Source of the DNA: Symsagittifera roscoffensis
Taxonomy: Eukaryota; Xenacoelomorpha; Acoela; Convolutidae
Reading direction: 5' to 3'
DNA length: 64,000 nt
Assembly (NCBI RefSeq): GCF_963678635.1
Contig: NC_087062.1
Span: 18,277,789-18,341,788 of the forward strand
The translations under genes were made by a program, and so were the position numbers. A model generated the notes under the pieces. That model was not told the DNA's origin, searched no databases, and saw only the letters and a list, made by a program, of their open reading frames with translations. Shown piece after piece: positions 12,201 to 21,200 of this stretch; the stretch's first letter is position 1, and every line of letters starts with the position of its first letter.

Positions 12201-15200
12201 AAGTCCCACTCACACTCAAAACAAAAACACACACACGCAAACTTTTTTCGCTCGTCGCACGAGGCAAAAAGAGGCCACTAAGCCGACATAAAATAGGAAG
12301 AAACCTATCAAGCCGAAAAAAAAGAAAAGATAAATAAAAAAATGAAACGTTGACAAATTGTTGATAACGGATAAAATCTCTGGTATTTTATTATGAGAAC
12401 AGTAGTGGTTTCTAAGAGTTCATTTAATGTTGAAACCGTATTGTTTTATCAGCCTAATATCTGCGGCTAACTGTACGCCGAGCTACAGTTGAGAGAGTTA
12501 GTCTCTTCAATGACAATAAATGTCACGCATTATTGACCTTGTTATAGATAACAATATGAACAATTAGGCCAAGGCCATTATACGGTTACTGCAAATGCAG
12601 GAGCAGTTGCGGTACCACATACCCCGCTTGACCAAGAAAATTTTATAATACATTATCAAATTTTAATAATAATGCATACGAGTTTTAATACTCAGTTTAA
12701 GAAGTTTTTTCTTTTGGCTTTGTTTCTTAATTTGTCTCTTGTGCATTCGCGACTTGGTTTCATCACTTCTTCTTTCTCCTCATGCTCTTCCTCAAATTTA
12801 GTGGAACCCGCCACTCAGCATTCCAAGACCGGTTAGTATCAAGCGCCTCGCTGCCGAATTTTCTTCTAAAGAGATGTTTTTCCAGTAGACCAAATTTCGT
12901 TTCCACCGAATTCGTCGAATCGGGTTTAAAAGTTGCTAGTTTGATCCTGTATGCCTCTAAAGCGGCCTGATTCAAATCCAAGAGATCATTATGGTATGAG
13001 ATCGACTTTACAGAGTGTTTGATTGGATCACCGTATCTACTCGGTCCTTTTTTCGATCTCCCGCTTTTGCGTACAGACGTTTCTTCCTCTTCTGATTCGT
13101 CTGAAAACCCTGGAGGGTTATTAGAATCTTCATCATCTCCCGCATTCTTTTTAGAATGTAATATATCTGCCGCCGTACGCTGTACTCCTCTCTCAAGTAC
13201 CTGATCAGCCAATCGATTCCAATCTGCTGCCGTTAAATCTTTACTGTTGAAAGTGTCCAGAATGGTTTCTGGAGATTTATTGCGTGATATTTCTTTCTTT
13301 TTACCGGTTTTAGTGCTGTGAGGTGTAGAAGTCGATTTTGGGACCACCGCTGAGTTTGACGAACACGCTTGAGGTTGTTGTCCTTCGTCTGCCGCGGCAG
13401 CGCACTTATTCTTAAGATTGACTTGTTTCGAATCTTTTGTGCCTCCGCCCCCTTTTATTTTAGACGGTTTGGTGAAGGGTCCGGCCATGTTAGGTTTAGC
13501 CCTTTTCACCGCTAGATTTAGACCACCACCTTGCAAGATATCTTTTGATGTGACCACTGTGGGACTGTCCTGGAATTTTCTCTGTGCCTCTACTGGATCC
13601 AAAGTTGCTGCTCTAGCAGTAAATCCTCGTCAGACCCACTATCCTTAGCTTCTTCTTGTTCCTCAGATTGCCGTTGTGATTGTTTTTGCTGTTTCTTCTT
13701 AGGTTCTTCTCCTGTTGGGGAACGACGATGGTTCACTTTGTCCTGCACGACAACCTTAGCTTTAGCAATGTCACTCTTCCTATATATGGCCCCCGCTGCT
13801 GTTTTGACAGTAGAGGGCGTTTCTGCAACAACTTTTCCTCTCAACGGCCTTGTGAGGGCCTTTCGAATTCTCCTCCCCACATCTTTCCTGATCAGTATGG
13901 GTGACCATTGACGCTGACTGACGATATCTTCTGGTTTATCCTCGATAAAGCCACGCTCCCACGAATACAACATTTCTTTACCTAATTCGGGGTTAATCGT
14001 ACTCGTATCCTCCACAGTACGCCTTAGCTCATTTGCAGATGTGTCACGTCTGGTGTGGTTCCACCTGGCATTATCTTCCAAGAGTTCCTTTAATGCCGCG
14101 CTCTCGCACGATCATGGGCTGAGTCAACTTGCTGTTTAAATAATGGGCTCATATCTCGGCTGTTTTGTCCTTTTCTGACAATTTTCAGGCCATCGCGAGA
14201 CTGGTCAATGCGCCTTTTGAGTTGTGAGGCAGTGAGCGCAGAACGTTCCAGGTGTTCTTTATCTAAACGATCAGAATTTCGTAAAAATTTGTCACTCAGA
14301 ATTTTAAATTCAGTTTTTGGCAAATCGACCAAAATGGGCTTCGAATGGCGACATTTGTATTGTTTTTTTGTTTACTCCATCGGAGATCACGAAGTATTGT
14401 ACTAAGACATAGTTTTGTTGATGTTACATTTTCATCTAGTAACATAACTCCCAATCTCCTTTTGATGGTTTGTATAGTACGGTCCACTAAGCCGCATCCG
14501 CGATGATCCCCGACCGGACAGAATTTTTGTTCAATGTTATTGTCAGAACAATATTTTCGCATAGTTTACCTTTAAAACCAGAGAATTGGTCGGTTCTTAT
14601 TGATTCGGGTATTCCGTGAATATCAATGTAGGAACGAAGAAATTTCGTCGACGATTTTCCCCCTGTTGATTTAGTGATCTTTACCGACAGAAACTCAATA
14701 CCTATCTATTGCTACCAGCAAATATATATTTTTTCCTTTATAGTCTTTTAGTGGACCAGCATAATCTAATTGAACTTCTTGACCCGGCTGCATTAGCAGC
14801 GGAAGAGGTTTACTAGCATTTTTCGGTATGATGTACTTAGCATTCTTACCGTAGCGGGTGCAGCTTCTGCATTCCTCCGCCAGATTGACTATATCTTTGT
14901 GCATGTGCGGCCACCACAGGTATTTCGAAACATCTAGCATCGCTTCCTGACCTGGGTGACCGCGATAAACTCTCTTCAGCACTCCTTGCGGCAATTGCCC
15001 CGGAACAGCCAGCCTGTTGTCCACTAATATACAATCATCCACCACGGAGAGTTGGTGCCAGAGATGATTTGTATAGGGACCCATCAACTCGAAACTATGA
15101 CGATCGTTTCTTTCAATTACTCGCAGAAGTCTATCCATCCAAGCATCCTCAGAGATCAACTCTACTAACAGGTTTCTGTCGAACAACTTTGTAAGGTTGT

Positions 15201-18200
15201 CGAGACTATTTTCTGTACTCATCTCCACTTGTCAAGGGTCGTCTTTCCTGGATTTGTGAGTTATCTTTTCTTTTTAATCACACTGACTTCTGGGCTCTCG
15301 GACAGACTTTCAGCCGTAAGATCCACTTCTATTATCGGTGGTTTTTCTCTTTGGACATTTGTCTCCAAGTTCTGTTCTCGTCTGTTTCTATCTTCCAATA
15401 CTGTCCGTGCTTCGAGTTCGAGTAAGCTTTTCGGGTTACTAGATTTTTCTCCCCCCCATGAGGTCCCAAAATGAGATTAGGTTTGTCTCTGCTGAGTTGG
15501 CAGATGTGATCTCTTTATGTCTTTTGGGTTTGATTGACCACTTTACTGTTCGCCACTCGACTTGGGGTAAGTCTGAATCGGAAGTGTCCGAGTCCTGTCT
15601 GCTGCACGCTCCTCTTTTCACCATACGTGTCCGGGAAAAAGTAGTTTCCGTCACCTGCTCTGTCAACTCGTCCCTTCGTTCTTCATTTTGTCTGGTCGTC
15701 AACTCGTCCCTTCGTTCTTCATTTTGTCTGGTCGTTATCTTCTTCGACTTTCCTGACCCCGATTGGTTTTTGTCCATCCTTCTACTGATCGCCGATTGGT
15801 TTGAAATTTTATTGCAATCTTTTTTGTTTGAATTTTTACCCGACTGTTTAATACGAGAGATTTTGCTTATTGTGTTTTTCTCATTCGGTTCTCTTTGAAA
15901 ACGCGAGCTTTGACCGTTTTCGTTCCGGTCGAGCTTTGTCCAGTTTTGAACAAACCGGTCACCATAGCAACCGTGTGATGAGTTGTCTTTACAGTGGTTA
16001 ATTTCGCTTCTTATTCCAGATTGTTCTAGAATGTTAACGTCAATCTTTTGATCCGTTTCGATAAACCGACTGCTCAGACAGTCGAGCGCTTTGTGAAAGT
16101 TTTCAATCGAAGTCACTACAAATCTCTCATCTAATTCAGATTCAGGCTATGGATCTCCATTGGGCTCTCTCGAGAGATAATCAACGATACCCATATCCCT
16201 TCCAGGAATATGGATAACCTTAAATTGATACGGTAGTAATCGGTCCACCCACCTAGTTAGTCGAGATTGATACGTTTTATTTGATCTATCTATGCTCCCC
16301 CAAAGCAGACGTTAAAGCTTTGTGATCTGTTGCTATGACAAATTCTTTTCCCAATAAATAATGTTTGAAGCGATCTACAGCCCAAACTACTGCTAGCAGC
16401 TCGAGTTCATTAGTAGAATATTTTTTTTCTTGGGAATTTAGATACCGAGATGCAAATGCAATCGGCACCCATTCGTTTTGATCAGACCATTGATCAAGAG
16501 TAGCCCCTAGGCCACTGTGACTGGCGTCGCACTTTATTCGAGTTTCTTTAGATGGATCATAATAGTTTAACAAAGCGATATTGACTACTGCTTTTTTTAT
16601 TTCCTCAAATGCTACAGAGTGTTGATTGTCCCAATCAAATTTTTTCACTGGTAGTCGAACATTCTTCATTTTCTTTTTTTTTTCATTTTCTTCTTTCAAC
16701 AGTGGTCGGAGTTTATCAGTTAAATTAGCCGCATTCGGAATGAACTTAGATAATTGATTAATGCTACCCATGAACGATCTAAGTTGTTTTAGTGACTTGG
16801 GAGTTTGTAGATTTGCAATGGCCTCCGATTTCGTAATTTTCGGTATTATACCTTCTGCCGATAAATTATGGCCTAGCCAATTCACAGAGGGCTGAAAAAA
16901 TTCACATTTTGAAATTTTCAATGCGAGATTTTCATCAATCAACCTCTGCAACACATTTCGAACCAATTTCTCATGATCCTTAGCTTCTCCCTTTGATACA
17001 ATTAAGATATCATCCAGGAACCAGGAAGCAAAAGGTGTTTTTGGAATGATTCAATGTTCTATCCATTGCTTTTTGGAACTCAGCGGGCATGTCCGCCAGC
17101 CTGTAAAAGCCTGTCAGAAACCTATATGTTCCCGTTGCCTGACCTCCTACGATGTTGAAATTGCATTGTTTTGCTGTGTCCGCAGTTAGCCTTATTTGAC
17201 TGTAGGCATACTTTAAATCCAACACGGTGAAAAACAGTGTACCTTCTGCTGTTGCCGTGATTATTTGACTAACCCCATCTATCAGTTCATCCACGTTTGG
17301 CATCTGATATTTATTTTTATACAAATGTCTATTGATGGGTTTTGCGTCCAAGGATAACTGAATCGAATTGTCTTTCTTAATTGTGATGACAATTGGAGCG
17401 ATAAAACAATCAATTGTACATTTATCCAATTTCTGAACATGCCTTTCCGCAAGTAGTTTTTCTAGCTCTGCTTGTACTTTATCCTGAATGTGTATCGGGA
17501 TTCTCCTACCTTTTTCTTGGATCGGACATAAAGGATATTTAAATTTTGTACTCACAGTATGGTTCTTTGACTGCCCTTGTCTGTCAAAAAGGTCTTTAAA
17601 TTGACTAAAGAATTTTTGTTTCCAACCTTCTGACTGCTCGCACAGTAGCACGTCAAACCTGGATCTTCGTGTTGGAGCTGGTTTCTGAGTAGCCTGAATT
17701 CCTAGTTTACCTTGAAGATCCAGACCTAGTACACACCGCATAGGTCTTTCCGTGATTAACAGCATTGCTCCAAACACTTCCCAACCCGCCGAACGCAGAT
17801 TCGCTTTCAATGCTACTAATATCAAAATAGGTCGTTTATTGTAACCCACAAACTGCGCGGACAGGTTAAGCTTCTCTGCTGGAATAAATTTTGAATTCGT
17901 AGGTCCTTCCAGAATTTGTTTCGTTGTCGCCAAATTCAGAAGTGATACTGGACTACCCGTGTCTATAGTCATATTCAAAATATGACTATCAATTTTCACT
18001 AAGGCCTCCAATACTTTAACTTGATGAGATTTTGGATTCCTTCGAATCTCAACTTTCTCAATAGTTTCAGACTTTCAATCATCGCTTTCTTCTCGTCGTT
18101 TCCTTCTTCGTACACATTGGCTAATACTCGTTTGTTGATGTATTTTTCAATTTCTGCAATAGAGGTTAAATCCTCTTCTACCGCCATTATCTCAAATTCG

Positions 18201-21200
18201 TCACAGGAATCAAAATTTTGTATTAAATTACATTCCTCTTCCAAACTAGAATCTTCAATTGCAACTTCGTTAACTTGCTGTGATTTGCATATTTTTGCAA
18301 AATGATTGGTTTGTTACAATTCTTACACGATTTACCCATTGCCGGGCAGTTTTTCAGATGTCCTTCTCCAAACACTCTGCCACATCGCGTGCATTGTTTT
18401 TGACCCCCCTTAGATCTTGTGGCATTTCTGTTGTCATACTGCTTCCTTCTATTCTGATTCTGACCTTGTCGTCTAGGGTTATACCCATTGTTTCCAATTG
18501 CCATAACCGGTTCTTGTTTTATTTTCATTTGTGAATTTGAAAATAATCCTGAGTTGTTAGTACTCGTTGAAGACTTTTGAAATGCTTGAGTAGTTTGTTT
18601 CCTTTGTTCGAATTTTATTGCACGCTTTAGAACTTCTTCAGGAGAAAATGTTTCAAAAGTTAGTGTGTCTTGAAGAACAACATTCCTCATCCGGGATATA
18701 AATAGATCTCTCACCAACTCTTCTTCCAGTCCTCCCAGCTCCGCCTTTGCTGCTTGTGCAGTCAATGCCGCATGAAAGGATTCGAGAGTTTCATTCGTTT
18801 CATGAGATCGTGCAAACAATTTGTATCTCTCGTAAGTAATACATTTCGTTTTCTCAAATGAGATTTTTGCAAATCGCACTATTTCCCGAAAACCAAGTTT
18901 GGATATTTCTGTGTGCGGATTCTTTTGGATAAACTTTTTCTTTCCTTCCGCGCCCAACGCGAGAAAAAATTGTGATGTCAAACGTTTTCCAACTTCGTGA
19001 TAGAATACGTTGTGTCCTACTTTAGGTCCTCTCATAACCCGTTCTTCATTTTCTAGAACAACTCTGTCCCGTGCCAATCTGTTCCGGGCTTCTCTCTCTG
19101 CTACTGCAGGCGCATCTTCGTTTTGTACCGGTGGTTCAGGAACTGGTAGAGGTTCTTCCAAAACAACATTAGGTTCTTCTAACATTACTTCTGGATCCAC
19201 ATTCTCTTTGACTGTAACAGCTAATAGGAATTGATCAAACCATGTTTCGAAATTCCATGGTGGATCTGAGTTTGCAGAAGCCCAGAATACTAGGATTCCC
19301 ATATCTGTCCTATTGTCTTGAGCTGTAAAATCGGATCCTGCTGTCTGCGCCATGTGATAACGGATAAAACCTCTGGTGTTTTATAATGAGAACAGTAGTG
19401 GTTTCTAAGAGTTAATTTAATGTTGAAACCGTATTGTTTTATCAGCCTAATATCTGTGGCTAACTGTACGCCGAGCTACAGTTGAGAGAGTGAATCTCTT
19501 CAATGACAATAAAGGTCACGCATTATTGACCTTGATATAAATAATAACATAATATAATTTATAGATAACAATATGAACAATTAGGCCAAGGCCATAATAT
19601 GGTTACTGCAAATGCAGGAGCAGTTGCGGTACCACAGTGGGTAAAATTAAAACCATCATTGAAAGCAAATTTCGGATTGGACAGATACTTCAAATGCACA
19701 AATAATATCTGTCGCGTAAATATGCTGCTGACAGAGGCTACCAGGAAATGAGTCCAGACGAGCCCATGAGAAAAATTATTTAAGGGGGAAAATCTAGTAC
19801 CCAATAGCAATACCCTTGCCTATCCAAAGTGTAGACTTCATCCTGAAAAAAAAAACATTTAAAAAAACCGCCACGACCTATATAAGACTACTAAATTCAT
19901 TCATTACTCTTAATCAAAGACTACGGGGTATAATCCATCGCCATTCTGATCAAAAAACACATTCCTTGATCACTGGTCCATTCTACATTCCTGCACCAAA
20001 AAAGTAGCAACAATTATCGCGCGCGCGTTAAGTGGGCATAGCTCATATGTAGTAAATCGTACAACAAGACGAAAAAAGTTTTCTCACAATATAAGACAAG
20101 TTCCGCTAACTTCTCTTGCATAAGTTAGCAGAAGCCACAGCAATAATCAAACCAACACCTAGAAATATCTGCGAACACCCTTAAGTTACTTGAAACTATT
20201 TTCACAACTGTGATCTCGCCTAACAATTATATGTACGAACTATGAGCCCAAAAACTTCGAATGTGTACCTAAATTTCGTAAGCATTTAAAAAGTACTCAC
20301 TGGTAAAAAAAGCGTTGAAGCGATCGTTTGGCCAGAACCATTGCGTGACAATCACGAATCTCTTTACCCTTGGAGTTAAAGTCAGGCTCTTTTGCAATCA
20401 CATGGGATCCTCCCGCCAATGCAACAACCTCGCATTCTGCAGCGTCATATCCCTTCTGTATAAGGAATCCAGCGAAGTTTGAAGAGAGACGCAGCCGATC
20501 TGGATTTTGTTCCAAGTTGGTGAGGAGAAAATTGACTTTTCGCTGAAATATCTCGTACACTATGTCGCACTCGTTAGTCGACTCGAAACCTGGAGGCGGA
20601 GCACTCAAGTCCACTAAACATTACATAAAAGACTAGTACATCAGCTGACTTCAATTGGAACTAGAGTAAAATTTTTGAAAGAACATCAACCATACATGAA
20701 AATAGTGTTTATATGTCAAATTTAAATCAACTCGCTTTTTCAAAAGGTTGGGAAAAAACGCCTCCTATTTACCACCGCTAAAAACTAAAAATATACACGG
20801 AGGTTTGTATTGACCTTTTCATGAGTTCACAAATGCTTGTCTTACTTGCAAGCTGTTTTAAGAAACCACCACCTAACTTGTTCTTAAAAAAGATGTTACA
20901 AGAAGTCTAAAACTTAAGAGAACTTAAACATTTTCCATGATAGCTTTCCATACGACACTTGGCTTTGGTCCTTCTTAAATAGTTCAAAACAATTGATTTT
21001 CACTTTTTTTTGATGTGCAATAAAGTGAATTTGCGCAAAACTGCTCAATTAAAAATTATTTTATTGCCTGATGATCACCAATTCATTGAGCAAATTTTCA
21101 AAAATTTACTTAACTGCACATCAAAAAAAGTACAAAAATTTTTTTCTGAACCAATTTAAGAATGACCCAAGCCAAGTATCCTACGGAAACTTATCATGGA

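Larger units (their letters stand above)
12362..19636 (-). mobile_element. Ty3/gypsy LTR retrotransposon, full-length but inactivated
   Basis: A 7.3-kb element on the minus strand, complete in layout: LTR, primer site, gag, protease, reverse transcriptase, RNase H, integrase, a long C-terminal region, polypurine tract, LTR. It lies in intron 5 of the ADAD-like gene in the same orientation. Gag with a paired zinc-knuckle region and the order PR-RT-RH-IN identify Ty3/gypsy (Metaviridae). Frameshifts occur in gag, RT, after RNase H and in integrase, so it is non-autonomous. No envelope-like ORF was recognised. The LTRs differ by about ten substitutions plus a ~24-bp indel by eye, so the insertion is not very recent. 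No clear target-site duplication flanks it. Confidence 0.92.

Noticed and set aside
13019-15898. Several plus-strand ORFs, up to 146 codons
   Set aside because: All are shadows of the gypsy pol frames on the minus strand.
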